A stretch of 64,000 nucleotides of DNA from Effrenium voratum (Eukaryota > Sar > Dinophyceae > Suessiales > Symbiodiniaceae), in the NCBI GenBank assembly GCA_963377175.1, contig CAUJNA010002924.1, positions 459,968 through 523,967 of the forward strand, in the 5' to 3' direction. The stretch's first letter is position 1, and each line of letters opens with the position of its first letter. The translations under genes and the position numbers were made by a program. Under the pieces are notes generated by a model. That model was not told where the DNA came from. It searched no databases and was given only the letters and a program-made list of their open reading frames with translations. Below, piece by piece: positions 45,487-57,035 of the stretch.

Positions 45487-45589
45487 GGACAAATCCCTGC
45501 ACCAGCAGGATGGAAGCCTATGAATACGGGGATAAAACAACCTGCCAACTTCAACCGGTGCAAGAGTTTGTTTGTCCACAGTAGCCATG
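45487..45589 (+). mobile_element. Family E element, copy 8
   Basis: GGACAAATCCCTGCACC ... GGTGCAAGAGTTTGTTTGTCC. Confidence 0.75.
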
Positions 45590-45940
45590 TATGGCAATTG
45601 CCGCCATTTTTTGGAAATTGGGGGCATTTCGTGCTTGCCGCACAACAAGCAAACAGCACAAGCACGAAAACTAGCTTCCCGAACATACAAACAAGGGACC
45701 CCGTACATGATGTACTTTCCGACTCAACTTGCCAAGCACGGATCCCGATGCACAGATATGGATCACACAGAGGGTTCCTGCCCCTCACAAACGCGAGAAA
45801 GGCTGAAAAGTGGTCTTGCTGAAATCTGGAAAGCTGTGTTTGTAGCTGATTCGCCGCTTTGTAAGCGCGACCTTGTTTCCCCCCTGGTTGGGGGAATAGT
45901 GCAACTTTAGGGTCACATGCACTCGACTCGCTCAGCCGAG

Positions 45941-46025
45941 GCCATCATCTCTGGTGGCAAAGGCGGGCATGTCCATCGCCAAGATCCTCCTGAAGCTGGC
46001 GTTGCAGGCCTTAGACTCCAGCGTG
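45941..46025 (+). CDS. Candidate exon, helical
   Basis: It starts after CTCAGCCGAG and reads one base then PSSLVAKAGMSIAKILLKLALQ... to DSSV, with a GTCAGA donor. Strong third-position bias; the Leu/Ala/Lys pattern suggests a long helix. Confidence 0.5.
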
Positions 46026-46070
46026 GTCAGACTTCAGCCTGAAAGGCCCTATCTCGCTCCTAGATTTCAT

Positions 46071-46178
46071 GATATGGCCGTGGCTGAAAAAATCGGTACC
46101 AAAATCAAACCTGGTAAGTGCAAACATGGACCAAGCCCTGCGTAACCCCTCCTGTTTAATTTTGAGCCACACCCATAT
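46071..46178 (+). mobile_element. Family F element, copy 5
   Basis: GATATGGCCGTGGCTGAAAA ... AATTTTGAGCCACACCCATATG. Confidence 0.75.
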
Positions 46179-46765
46179 GTTCCTTTTCAGCCTGTTTCGT
46201 GCGCGTGTGTTCCTTCATTTTCCCTTTTGACCGGCAGAAAGTTCACTAGGGTCAAGACAGGAGCTCCGGGATGTCCGAGTTTCCCTCGGCCAAAGAGTTT
46301 GGCAGTGGGTCCAAATGAAACGAGAAGCCATTCACGTTGATGCACATGGCACCAGGGAATGTAATTGAACAGTTTCTCATTCCTACAAGAGGCCTAGACT
46401 AAGCCCCTTTTTGCAGGGTTGCCAAAGGCTCTGAACAAGTTTACTAAACAAGGGTAGAAAGATCTGGTTTGGTGTCCTTTGGTGTCCTTTCGGGAGAATT
46501 CGTGGGCTGTCGTTTGGCATTTTGCTCAGGAGCCCGACAGCAAGAAAAGAGAAGAGATGGAGGCTGGAAGCTGGCGGGGTCCAGACGAACATGGCTCCAC
46601 CCTGCGGTTCCAATGCTTCTTTGACCATAGGGCCGTACCAACAGCAGGACACTGGGCAGTTCCAACATAGGCAAGTTCTGCCCCAGAGTGACCAGATCAC
46701 TGGGCCGACCCAACAGCAGCTCGTCTTCAACCTTCCAAGAAATGACTCATACTTGAAGGTGCGAT

Positions 46766-46866
46766 ACGAGGGGAATGTGGGAGTGAACCGGAACGGGGTC
46801 CCCGAATAAAGGAAACCACCCGTTGGAGGACCAAATAGTAGGGGTCATTCCATTTCTCATTCCCCC
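46766..46866 (+). mobile_element. Family I element
   Basis: GGGGAATGTGGGAGTGAACC ... GGTCATTCCATTTCTCATTC, inverted ends. Confidence 0.65.
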
Positions 46867-46911
46867 CCACACCAGCATTTTGTTTGGCGAGCGGACGTAG
46901 CCCATCCGTAG

Positions 46912-46984
46912 CCAGGAAGAGGCGGTGGAAAGAGAGCAGGAGAACGTGGCCTTGTTCGAGGCTGGCTCGGGGAAGTCGACACAT
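46912..46984 (+). CDS. Candidate exon, unknown
   Basis: CCCATCCGTAG acceptor, one base and 24 codons (QEEAVEREQENVALFEAGSG then KSTH), GTTTTG donor. It joins the exon at 49001 in phase 0. GSGKST resembles a P-loop, but the full GxxxxGK[ST] spacing is missing. Confidence 0.52.
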
Positions 46985-47886
46985 GTTTTGGGTTGCTCGT
47001 TTTTTGTTGCAGCCGCTTGGAACCGCATTGAAAGGAACTTCAGGCGTTGGATCCTGTTTTTAGTTTGTGTGGTGGTTGGCTCTGTTCATTTTTTGGTGGG
47101 GGCTGCAAAAAAGCAAAGTTTTTTGCAAGCCCATACCAAGGGTTGTAAAGGGAAGGGTTGTGTGTACTTGCAACTTTGGCACAACAGTCTGACAATGCCA
47201 GCCAACCTGTACACATTGTATTGGCTAGGCGTTGTGCGGCCAAAACGACTGTCGCTTTTCTGAAACTTTATCAACAATCGGATGCCGACATGACTTGCGG
47301 TTTCCCTGCTTGGGGGATTTTGCAATCCGCGCCCCCCCTCCCCCCAGTTCGGTTTCTGGTGCCCTTTGGGAAGAAAGAGGAAGCAGTTCGGAAAACCGTC
47401 AAGCAAGCAGGCAGGCCAACAAGATGGCAAGCAAGGGTGGCACGGACACAAAGAAACAAGGAATACCAAGGAAGCAACGAAGCATACCGAATTTCTGAAG
47501 TGTTCGGCATCGATGGGAGGTCACCTGTGGTGATGACAGCCCCCTGACAGCTTCCGCGCTGCGTGGCTTGGGTGAAGCGCTCAAGCGCAGGCCTGGAGAG
47601 ACTTTAATTTTGAGACTTCCTCTCACGGAGAAGCCGTAGAGGGAGATGAGAAAAGTGGCAGTGGTTCAAAACTTCCATTAATTCAATACTCTAACAACGC
47701 GGCTGGTGATTCGTTGATGCTTGGCGTTTGGGGGTGCATTGGGTACGTGACACTTCAGCCATTTGTGTCCTGACGCGTCGTGCGCGCTTGACGTGAGGGG
47801 GAAGATTGGGGAAGCAATTGAAAGCTTCGCTCGGTCCTACAACCTCGAGGCGCGGTCGACTTGCAGAGCTGCCGTCTTATGGCTGC

Positions 47887-48032
47887 TGGTTCAACCAGCC
47901 ATCCGGTTCGAATGGTTTTTGGTTGTTTAGTTGTTTTTAGTGGTTGTTTAGTTGTTTTTAGTTGATTTTAGTTGGTTCAGAGGTCGTTTCTACTAAACCA
48001 CTAAAAGTTGTCGACTTTTAGCAGGGGATTGA
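47887..48032 (+). repeat. Family H element, copy 7, expanded
   Basis: GGTTCAACCAGCCATCCGG start, repeated GGTTGTTTAGTTGTTTTTAG units, end hairpin CTAAAAGTTGTCGACTTTTAG then CAGGGGATT. Confidence 0.7.
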
Positions 48033-48608
48033 TTGGGAACAGCCATTACCTAACCTTGCCGTTGTCCTTGTTCTTGTCCCTTTGGTGTCCTTCATGTGCA
48101 GGGTCAAAATTATACCATTGGGAGATGGCAGATGTTTGCCCATATTTCCATTTAAGTTACCAGCCTTTCAACAAGCAAAAGGTGGTTTTCTGTTTGTAGG
48201 GTCAAAGTCGGGCTCAGATGGTCTAAGCCTGGCTCAGCCGCGTGCAGTTTAACAGCAAAGTTGACCTGTTGTTCTGAGGCCATGTTCCCTCAGATATCTT
48301 TGTTCAAAGGCACTTGTTTACTGCACGCATTTGTTTGGATTAAAGGAGAGTGTTCAGATGTATTGTTGCTGCTCAGGTTTGAAAAGGCAAACATCAAGCA
48401 GCACGAGGTGACTTCTTCAGCCCCTCCAAAAGCATTCCATGCACCAAGCATCAAGGCGGGAGGCGGTTCCCTTCTGGATGCCCCCATCAAACCCATCACC
48501 GCAATGAGTGCAATGCATCCCCCCAAACGTTGGGAAACGGGATCTCTGTTGAAATGTTGCATTCAAGCATCACCAACTATGGCCCACCCTCAGAAGTATG
48601 TATCAATA

Positions 48609-48640
48609 TTATATATATATATATAATATATACATATGTT
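48609..48640. repeat. (TA)n microsatellite
   Basis: TATATATATATATAATATATAC tract. Confidence 0.9.
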
Positions 48641-49000
48641 TTAATGTGTAATCAGTCACATATTGGTTTTCGGTGGCGGGAGAGCTGAGTTTGCAAGGCT
48701 TTGTTTGGCTCTCGGGGTCCACGATTTCTGAGATCCGGAGGCTCAAAAGGATGCCTTCGATTTGCTCGCAGTCATGGAGGCGCGATTGGGGGGAAGCCGA
48801 AAAGCCCCTGTCAGCAGTAAACAACAAAGTGGGTGCGCAGGTTTTTGAAGCTACCTTTTTTGACGGCTTGGGAAAATCCAAAGGAGAACCACCCAATTTG
48901 TTGGCTGTGTCCTGAAAAAGTAATTATCAAGCTCGGGCTTCGGCCAATCATCAGAGTCTTCGCGCGGGAGAAAAAAAAACAAAAAAAAACAGATTGGCAG

Positions 49001-49117
49001 GTGCACAACCACCTCTTCGGAGCCCACATGGACCTGGTGAAATCTGGCAGCCCTCTGAGCCGAGCCAGCTTCCGGGCCTACCTGCCTACAGCACCCTGGC
49101 CGAATTTCAAGTCTTGA
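49001..49117 (+). CDS. Candidate terminal exon
   Basis: GATTGGCAG acceptor. Thirty-eight codons begin VHNHLFGAHMDLVKSGSPLS and end ...APWPNFKS, then TGA. Phase 0 agrees with the exon at 46912. If real it may end the gene that contains the TPR exons. A donor inside the exon cannot be excluded. Confidence 0.52.
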   Translation: MHNHLFGAHMDLVKSGSPLSRASFRAYLPTAPWPNFKS

Positions 49118-49195
49118 ACGCGGTGTGTTGAGCCGTTTTTCAGCGGCTCGGGTACTTTGGCTTTACCCTTGCGGCGTGTTTCAAGTCAAACTCGG

Positions 49196-49312
49196 AGAAA
49201 AGCCAATTTTGGAGGGTCGAGGGGTACCCTCATGGAATGGATTTGAAAAGGAGCCAAAGGGATGAGCGCAAACAAGTGGGGGGTCCCCTATGACACCCAT
49301 GTGGCCCACGTG
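49196..49312 (+). mobile_element. Family G element
   Basis: GGGGTACCCTCATGG with GGGGGGTCCCCTATGACACCCA at the right end, and an AAAAGGAGCCAAAGG centre. Confidence 0.55.
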
Positions 49313-49846
49313 TCACTCTGATTCGCTCGATTCCCTAGATATATGGCAATGAATCTGAATGGAAATGTCTTTATGGGCACAAATCCCTATGTAGATGATG
49401 TCCACCAAAGGGTTTCAAATTTCACACCCCTGCAAACGAGGGTTTAGCGCTTGTTCCTGGTTGCCCCAGGCAGCGTGAAAGGGGAACCAAAAGGGGAACC
49501 GACAGGGGAACCAGAGAGGGGAACCAAAAGGAAAAAACACACATTTTGAAAGCCCCAAACCAAAACCTAGGCTTGTCATTTGGACCTAGTAAGATGGAAC
49601 AAACACACACACACACAGGTCTTACAGGGGAACCAAAAGGAAGACCACCATGTTGAAGTTGAAGGGTCCCCCAAAAATAGGGTTGTTGGATCAAGGGGCT
49701 CAGCCCCACTTCTGTGATACAATTTGTTGCATCACGGAAGTAGTTGCATGCCTAAGAACAACACCCCCAAATTACCGTTTGCCGGTTGTTTAAACGGGAA
49801 CCAATCCGAAACCGACGATCTCCGCGGTTTGGGTCGTCGATTTCAG

Positions 49847-49937
49847 GTGGACATCACCCTGAGACGGGTCAGGAACATGCCGCAGGATGCCAACGCGGGT
49901 GCATACTACAAGGCCCGGCTGAACAGCTGGTCCCGTG
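49847..49937 (+). CDS. Candidate exon, basic segment
   Basis: GTCGATTTCAG acceptor, 30 codons plus G, GTGCAG donor. It reads VDITLRRVRNMPQDANAG... to ARLNSWSR. It is strongly basic with consistent G/C third positions; family not recognised. Confidence 0.6.
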
Positions 49938-49980
49938 GTGCAGGTCCGAAAAAGCGCAAGGGAGAAATAGACATCAAGAC

Positions 49981-50045
49981 AGCAAACAAACAAACAAACA
50001 AACAAACAAACAAACAAGCAAACAAACAAGAAAGAAAGCAAACAA
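49981..50045. repeat. (AAAC)n microsatellite
   Basis: AAACAAACAAAC repeated about ten times, then AAGAAAG variants. Lys/Asn/Thr-rich frames are artefacts. Confidence 0.9.
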
Positions 50046-50537
50046 GCAAAAACGGCCAGGCCTCCCATCAATGCCAGGAGGCCACAGCATCCAATAAAAT
50101 ATTGCCGCTTAATGGTCCTGGTTAGCATTCCTCCTTATGCGATTCTGACAAAATCGCGACTCACTCAATCAGGTGGCTTGCCATTCTTCTTGAAAGGGAG
50201 CCTCCCAACAAATTATCCTAGTGGGCTATATCGTGAAACCCATAATATCTCTGTCCAGTGTTCAGCGGAGAGTGCGCCAGACTGAGACCAGCAGCAAGTG
50301 CATGAAGTTTCTTCCGGTACCGTGCGAAGGAAACACTGCCCACAAGGTTCCATTTTGACACATCCGAAGATGTCAGAGCACAAGTCTGCCCGCTTTTTTG
50401 GATAGAACTGACCCCAAAACCACTTGATGGGCAGGATGCTTTCATGCTTTCAGCTGGAAGCCAGTGCCAGTCATTTCGGCCAATCAGTTGGTCACGAGGG
50501 TCGCGGAAGGTGCCCTTCATTCACCATACACTAACTG

Positions 50538-50652
50538 TGATGGACAGAATCCTGCACCACCCAAGAAACCCCGCAATACTACTTATTCCCCTGTAAATAC
50601 CAGAAAGCAAAATGGTTTCCCACGGTTTCAATCTGGTGCGAAATGGATTTCG
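50538..50652 (+). mobile_element. Family E element, copy 6
   Basis: TGATGGACAGAATCCTGCACC start, GGTGCGAAATGGATTTCGCC end, as at 27612. Confidence 0.7.
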
Positions 50653-50914
50653 CCCATCCGCTGTATGGGGCACCCTTGTCACTAGCCGATTTACAGCTGA
50701 GCCTTTTGCTGGGCCAAATTGTACACAGCATCAGCAGAAACACGCGATAAGGCTTCATGAAGCACAACAGAAGCCTTTTGGGGCTCCCGAACAGACCTTG
50801 CTGTTGACTAATGCGCGTGCAAATATGCCCAGTCATATGCCAAGCCACCCGCGGTGTTGGATGCCATGGCAACATGTTTCCATTAAGGGCGGTGTTTGCA
50901 CGCCGCCGGAAACC

Positions 50915-51026
50915 ATCTCACGTCGGGGATCCATGGGCAAATCTTCGGTTTCGGGGCGGAGTTCCGCGAGGGCTCCCAGGGTCCAGATGTGGGAAGTGCT
51001 CGCCTCAGCCGTCAAAGGGATCAAGT
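50915..51026 (+). CDS. Candidate exon, frame uncertain
   Basis: GC-rich island. One frame reads SMGKSSVSGRSSARAPRVQM... to VKGIK, then TAG. Another reads HGQIFGFGAEFREGSQG... The first has slightly higher third-position GC. Splice sites are unclear. Confidence 0.35.
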
Positions 51027-51179
51027 AGGAGCCATGGTCTGCTCTAGGCGTGGGAAGGGATCTGGGAGGAGGGATCTTGGGTTGGTGGCAGGTTGCGATA
51101 GTGCAGGGCCCAAGGTTCAAAGTTTTGGCTGTTTCGCTGTTCTTAGACCGAGGGTCGACAAACAAAATCCGCAACACTG

Positions 51180-51344
51180 ATGCTGGGAAAGACCCATGTC
51201 ATTCAGCGCAAGTTAAACAACTCCAAGCAGACAGTTGCGACCCTGCAGAAATCAGGCACCTGGAAGCTTGTCAGCTCCAAGCTCCGCTTTTCGGAACACG
51301 GAAGAGTCCCCGCTCACCTGAACTCCCTGGCCGCGAACCTTGAT
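51180..51344 (+). CDS. Candidate exon, unknown
   Basis: The G/C-biased frame reads MLGKTHVIQRKLNNSKQTVA... to HLNSLAANLD and meets GTCAGC. The alternative open frame has low third-position GC. The acceptor may be the AG at 51192 or 51207. Confidence 0.45.
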
Positions 51345-51486
51345 GTCAGCATATGCCAGCCATGTCTTTGTTAGAGAGCCCTCATATGTGGGTTTGCCTG
51401 TAGCGGAGCCCCCAAGTGGGGGAGATCCTGTAGGTTCCCTTTAAAGAAGCACAAAAGCAAGTGACCTCAAAAAACGATTTCTGACT

Positions 51487-51589
51487 TCCATTTGCTTAGG
51501 AATATGTGTTATATCCGCTGTCGATTTTAAAAGGAATCTTCACTACTTGTATTTTTTCATATTTTTCCATGGACGTATTCGCAAATGGA
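51487..51589 (+). mobile_element. Family B element, copy 6
   Basis: TTCCATTTGCTTAGGAATATG ... CGCAAATGGA. The interior is more diverged than in other copies. Confidence 0.7.
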
Positions 51590-52835
51590 TGCCCAATGTT
51601 CTTTCGCTTGGCAGGGCCGAAAACTGTGACGCTGCAAAGATATCACGGCTTGGATCAAGCTGTGCATTTCCCACCGTCAACAGTGAAATTAGGCCCCCAT
51701 GGATTTCGAAGTTGCGAACCAGGATTGGAACTCTCTTTTTCACCAGTGTCCACAAGGATGGTAAAGCATGTTAAGCATACATATATATATTGCTGTATTT
51801 ATTGTGGTAGGGATAGCTCGATGCAAAAAGAGATGTCAAGATGACTGTTGACGGTAGATATATGCTGTGGCATGAAAGGAATGTTTCCTTTGTTGTTTAT
51901 ATCGCTGTTCAATGGCACAGATTCAATCTATTTGGCTTGGACTGTGGCAATTGGCAGCGCTATGTCTGGAGTTTGAGGGCTCTTGTTGATGTGTGCCTCC
52001 AGATTGCGGACCTACGGCTTCGCAAAAGAGAGGACAACACTTGGAAAGGCATTTGTCTTGAGTTCATGGACTTTATACCTTAAACAACAAAAAGCAACCC
52101 ATTTTAGTGGCAATGAAAAAGTGCATCATTTGTTTGTGCCAATCCAGTCAGGAGGTGAGAAGTTTGGATTCCGCATGAAGCGAGGCCTTCAAACACCTTC
52201 CATGGAGTAGCAGCCAGGCGGCGTGCTGGCTATCCAGCCTTGGCCGGAGCCAGAAACCGAGGGGAATCCGAATGACAACCCGAGGGGTATGCATCGCAGT
52301 TGGCTGCGACGCTTTTTTGTCATTGCCACGATTTTCACCGGAGTGAGCTGACCTTTCGTTTTTGACTTTACGTTGGGTTGAGCTGACCTTGTTGACTTTG
52401 TGGTTTTCTGGTTTCCTTTATGTTCTTGTTCAACCGGCAAGCGTCAACTGCCTGCAGGGGATGCAGTGTGGAAGTGATGGGGCCTTGGGCAACGAGGGTC
52501 CCTTGAAAAGGAGAAGTCACCAACAAGTGAACAAGTGCAATGGCTTTGATTCCTTTCAGAAGGCCCACAAGGGCACTGGGGCGGGAGATGCCACCTTTCA
52601 ACGCCCATCGTCTACTGTGTCTGCCACGTTCATTCACGACAACTTTGTCCATCTTTGTCCCAAGCCGAAAATCATCCCTCCGCCTCGAAGGGACCAAAAA
52701 AGCTATTGGCACCAGAGTAAGCGGGATGGTCAGTCCCGACAATCGTGTTTCTTGTCGGACACCAAGTTGAGAAGAGGCAAGACTCGCGAGGCTATTGCCA
52801 TAGACAAGTCCCTATTGAAGGAAGCCCCTTGAAAC

Positions 52836-52859
52836 ATGGTGGAGCGCGGGCCGCTGTAT
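52836..52859 (+). CDS. Candidate short exon
   Basis: MVERGPLY with G/C third positions, to a GTGGTG donor. It would join 53001 in phase 0 across a 141-bp intron. The 5' edge is unresolved, and the ATG at 52836 may be internal. Confidence 0.35.
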
Positions 52860-52894
52860 GTGGTGCCTTCTCGACAGTCTCAACGTGCCCTGTC

Positions 52895-52981
52895 TAGACT
52901 TAGGATACATTTTACATTTTGCCAGTGTCTCAAAGTGAAGCAAACCGTAAAATATACATTCTATAACTGGGTCTAACTCTA
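52895..52981 (+). mobile_element. Family A element, copy 6, most of a short intron
   Basis: TAGACTTAGG ... TAACTCTA. Only about 35 bp and 19 bp flank it inside the predicted intron. The following ATCATGATGCCTTTTGCAG supplies the acceptor. Confidence 0.85.
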
Positions 52982-53000
52982 ATCATGATGCCTTTTGCAG

Positions 53001-53078
53001 AAACTCAGAGGGCTTAGCGTGGCAGAGGTGTACCGCCCGGTCGTGCGTCACGAGTTGAAGCCAAAGTGGTTGGCCTGG
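53001..53078 (+). CDS. Exon, unknown protein
   Basis: CCTTTTGCAG acceptor, 26 codons (KLRGLSVAEVYRPVVRHELK then PKWLAW), consensus GTGAGC donor, phase 0-0, strong third-position bias. Secure as an exon; product unknown. Confidence 0.68.
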
Positions 53079-53943
53079 GTGAGCCAGAATGACTTAGCCT
53101 GAGTATCAGATTCATTGAAGACCAGGTTGGAATTCTTCAGATGTTCCAATCATGTGGGTGTGTTTGTTGTTTTCTCCCGTTTTTTTGGATTATAGAGTTA
53201 AGGAAAGCAACCGGAAAACCATCCATTCTCACTGTACCACCGCTCCAGCCGTCCCGTGTATTGCTCCAAGGCCCTTCTCCTATTTGCATGGACGGGAGCT
53301 CAGCGGATCGTGACAGTTTCGATATTGACGAGCCACGGCCAAAAGAACAGGTTCCTTTGCTTGGGGGTCACCTGGTAGGGTCCTTAATAGCCATGGTAAC
53401 GATTTTCCTATTCAGGCGACCATTATCAAAACAGAAGGAGTTTTGACCATGGCTCATTTGCAGCGGGATCTCTGTCTAGATTGGCTCCGCTTGGGTACAT
53501 CGGGACCTTCCCTCAAGACCTGTGACTTCGGCAAGTAGGGCACAAATAGGACAGTCATGTTTTTCTTAAACAGATCAAACAGGGTATATGTTTGTTGTCT
53601 AATGAACTAATTTCCGAAAGAGAGAAGGGGAAAAAGTTCCACCAGTTCGGCCCATTTCCAGCAGGACAGCGCGGTCGCACTGCATGCTGAACCCTCAGGC
53701 AGCTGCCATCCGGAAACTGGGTTCAGGCGGGAGCTTTCTTTTTTTGCAAGAGATGACGCTGGCTGCTTGGCAAGCTGGAGCTCCAAGTACACAGCAAGCT
53801 GATAGCAGCCGAGCACGCATTGCACCAGTGGCCAAGGTGCTTGCAGCTCACAATCATCCAGCATGCAAGTGGCCATTGCAACAACCAGATACAGATGATC
53901 TCTTTGCTTTTTGCGGCTCCAGTGGGATGGATGCGCCTTGCAG

Positions 53944-54042
53944 GGTATTTCACCCGCGAGATCAGTCCGAGTCGCGAGATCGGCCGAGGCGCGCGTCAAT
54001 GGGCGTTGGAGCTTTCCAGACTCCCCAGAGACCCCCAAATGG
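53944..54042 (+). CDS. Candidate exon, basic
   Basis: GCCTTGCAG acceptor and consensus GTGAGT donor enclose a frame reading YFTREISPSREIGRGARQWA... to RDPQM. A second frame (HPRDQSESRDRPRRAS...) is also open. A family-G element begins just after the donor. Confidence 0.5.
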
Positions 54043-54155
54043 GTGAGTGTGTGTGTGTTTTTGTTTGAGGGTACCTCTTGTTTTGGTGGTTTTAAAGGGG
54101 GGACTAGGCGGAAACCATCTCTTTTGTTTTGGGGGGGGTCCCCTCAAAACACATC
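54043..54155 (+). mobile_element. Family G element flush with an exon end
   Basis: GTGAGTGTGTGTGTGTTTTT, then GAGGGTACC, TTTTGGTGGTTTTAAAGG, GGGGGGGGTCCCCTCAAAAC, ACA. The donor is the first dinucleotide of the element. Confidence 0.7.
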
Positions 54156-54159
54156 CAGA

Positions 54160-55055
54160 TATCCCCAAGTGAGGTTTCATCAAAATTTCCTTGTCTATCG
54201 TTTATGTGGGCAGGGACATGACTGAAGAAATTATATCACGAAAACCAAGGGACTCATGGACTCACGGCGAATTGCCCATGCTCTTTTGGGAGTACATTTC
54301 GACAGCTTGAATGGTTCGGCCTTGGGAACCATTTGGGCGGTGTCTTTGAAGAGGTGTGCGTCGCAATTATTGTGGACTACACGTTCACAACCTTGCATCC
54401 CCAGTGAGAACCGGAGAGCTCAAATGGGTTTGATGATCCCAAGATCACAGGCCTTCAGATTTCGGCCTCCCCAGATGTCCCGCAGAAGTCTTTTGTTTGC
54501 ACCTTGCGCAGCCATGCTCGCTTCCCTAAATTGGACCATCCCTGGTGAGATTTCAACTAAACCCAAAGTGCAGTGCTTTCGTGGAAACACTCTCGCACCA
54601 AGCACGATATGTACGGTGCCGCTATAATCCGGTATATGTCCGCTCTTTGTCTTTTCCTTTGCTCGCTGTATGCCTTCTTGATCATTTCTCTCCACCTCCG
54701 TGCCGAGTGCAATGTACATAGCAAGCCACCAACTGCCCGCAGCGGGCACACTGCCCATTGCGCACAGTATGCTGCATGTCACAACAGACCGAACACAACA
54801 TGCACCACCAGTCATGCAGTCTAAGGACAGTACAGCCAATGCTTGATTTAGCCGCCCGCAATGTGCGTCTCGTGGTCCTTGCCAGCTAAGAGTTTCCCGC
54901 AGCTTCAAGCGCTGAGCACATATCCATTGCACTTCCAGGCTTGTGGTAGAACATCCCTAGGGTTGCGTCTTCAATTAAGACCTCCCCCCAAAAAAAAAGT
55001 GACCCCCCCCCCAAAAAAAAAAAGACTGGGGGACTGTGGTAGTGCACTTTTTTGT
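54160..55055. other. No clear gene
   Basis: Open frames at 54256-54627 (+) and 54420-54932 (-) lack third-position bias. Two C/A homopolymer runs lie near 54985-55023. Confidence 0.35.
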
Positions 55056-55059
55056 GATT

Positions 55060-56175
55060 TTGGGGTTTGATATCTTGAGCAAGTTGTACGATTGCTTTTG
55101 CTGAAGAGTGTTTGTAACTGCGATTTCTGAATCACTCAAGGTCCTCTACTTTCTTCGTTTTTTGTAACATGCTGCTAATTGCTGCTGCTCATTCAAGCCA
55201 GAGTAGCTGCAATTATCTTAGCATCTTTCTTTCATTCCTGTTTGGCATTAGAGTTGAATTTGAATTCAAATAGATTCCAGTATGGAAAGACAAGTTTGTT
55301 GTTTTTGCTAATTTGCCTGCCCCTTAAAAGGAGTGAAACAACAATAGAACCGCAAGGAACATGCAATTTCAGTTCTAATGGTTTACAAGCTTCAATTTGC
55401 CACGCTTTAATTTTAAATCATATTTCAATTAGAATTCAATGTAAATATTAGAATGGACATAGGGGTTCCTTTCCAAGTAGGATGTTAATTGGTATTTAAA
55501 TATAGTATGATAAGTAGAAACAAGCTTGTTGTTTCTTCTAATTTGCAAGCCCCTCAGGAGGAGTGAAAAACCGGTGAAAACCGATGGAAAACACACATTT
55601 TTCCACTTGGTTTGCAAGTTTTAAATTGCAAGGCTTTAAGTTTAAACGGGATTTCGATTAGAATTCACTTCAACGGTTCATTTGATTTAGACTTTAAATA
55701 GTACTTCCCTTCCAAGTATGATTTCAAATAGACTTTAATTAGAACTCTTATTATAATTCAGATGTTAAATAGGAATTTATATTTGCACATATGAATTCAA
55801 TTAGAGTTGAACTAGAATTCATATTTTGAATTATAATTGAAACAGAAATTCCTTCCAAGTCTAAATAGGAACTCCGGTCCGAAACTTAATTGGAATTTAA
55901 ACATACTTTAACTAGAATCTAGTAAGGAAAGACAAGCTGGTTGTTTCTTCTGAGTAATTCAATTACATGTTTTTGAATCATGCTTGAAATAAAAATTAAC
56001 TTCCAAGTATCTAGGCTTTTGATTAGACCTTAATTATACTTTTAATATAATCTGGTAAGGATAGACAAGCTGGTTGTTTCTTCTAGTTAGTTTAAATAGA
56101 CTTCTTACACTTGTTTGGATGTTCAAGAGGAATTAATTAGAGTTCTTATGGTGAAGTTTATTTCAAATAGGACTC
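55060..56175. repeat. AT-rich block with repeated CAAGCTGGTTGTTTCTTCT modules
   Basis: Very low GC, with many AATTAGAATTCAATT-like words. A module near GAAAGACAAGCTTGTTGTTT recurs at about 55284, 55515, 55925 and 56055. The last has a 35-bp inverted match, with two mismatches, at 62051-62086. Confidence 0.75.
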
Positions 56176-56294
56176 ATGACATGAGAAATCGCCTGCGCTG
56201 CTCACGAGAGAAGTGTAACTGAATAAACCATACACAACAGCCAAGAACAGAGGAGGGCCCATCATATACATAGAATACTCCAAAAACACTCAAG

Positions 56295-56620
56295 AAAAAC
56301 AAGAAACAAGAACAAATGACAAAACTCGAGGAAAACCAAAAAACCAAACAATCTCGAGAAACCAAAACAAAAACTCGAGAAAACCAAAAGAACTCGAGGA
56401 AAACCAAAAAAACAACAAAAACTCGAAAACACAAAAAAACTCGAGAAAACCAAAAAACACCATGGTTTAGAAACTCGTTCAACATGGGTTGTGTTCCAAA
56501 GAGTTTCTAAACCATGTTTTTGTTGGTTTTCTCGAGGTTGTTTTTTTTTTTTTATCGATGTGTTTTTTTTGGTTTTCCTCGAGCTTTTTTGATTGTTCTT
56601 GTTTTCTCAAGATGTTTCCT
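56295..56620. repeat. CTCGAGAAAACC repeat cluster with central hairpin
   Basis: Left part: many CTCGAG(A/G)AAAACCAAA units. Centre: perfect 16-bp arms CATGGTTTAGAAACTC (56461-56476) and its complement (56501-56516). Right part: inverted TTTGGTTTTCCTCGAG units. The strand could fold into a hairpin of about 300 nt. Confidence 0.8.
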
Positions 56621-56914
56621 CTGCACGTGTTAGATCAAGTGCAACTGACATTGCTGACCCATGAGAAGACTGCGAGCCTCAAAAGGCGCAAAGAGCGCAC
56701 TACCAGGGTCCCCTGTTCTGAAAAAAGAGTGGTGGTCCTTCTGGTGTGATTTCAAAACCACCAAAAAGGCTGGGTACCAACTCCAAGAAAGGACGAGCCA
56801 TCCATGGCCCCCTGCGACGAAAACTGGCTCCCTCGACTCCAGCTCAAGTCTTTGAGATGGAGATGCTCCTATGAGCCACTTGCTCAAAACCCGGGGAGAT
56901 GAAGATTAGTAAAC

Positions 56915-57035
56915 ATATTGTGGGTCAAAACCGATGGCTCCATTTTGCGGTAGGTGAATTCACCACCCGTTATAGAACCTATTTTAGTGGTTGGATTGGG
57001 ATGTATGATTTGGCTTTTGACCCATGGCCATATGG
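56915..57035 (+). mobile_element. Family F element, copy 6
   Basis: TATTGTGGGTCAAAACC ... GGCTTTTGACCCATGGCCATATG. Confidence 0.75.

Noticed and set aside
46950..46984. Possible Walker A (P-loop) motif GSGKST
   Set aside because: The GxxxxGK[ST] spacing is not met and no other ATPase motif is visible.
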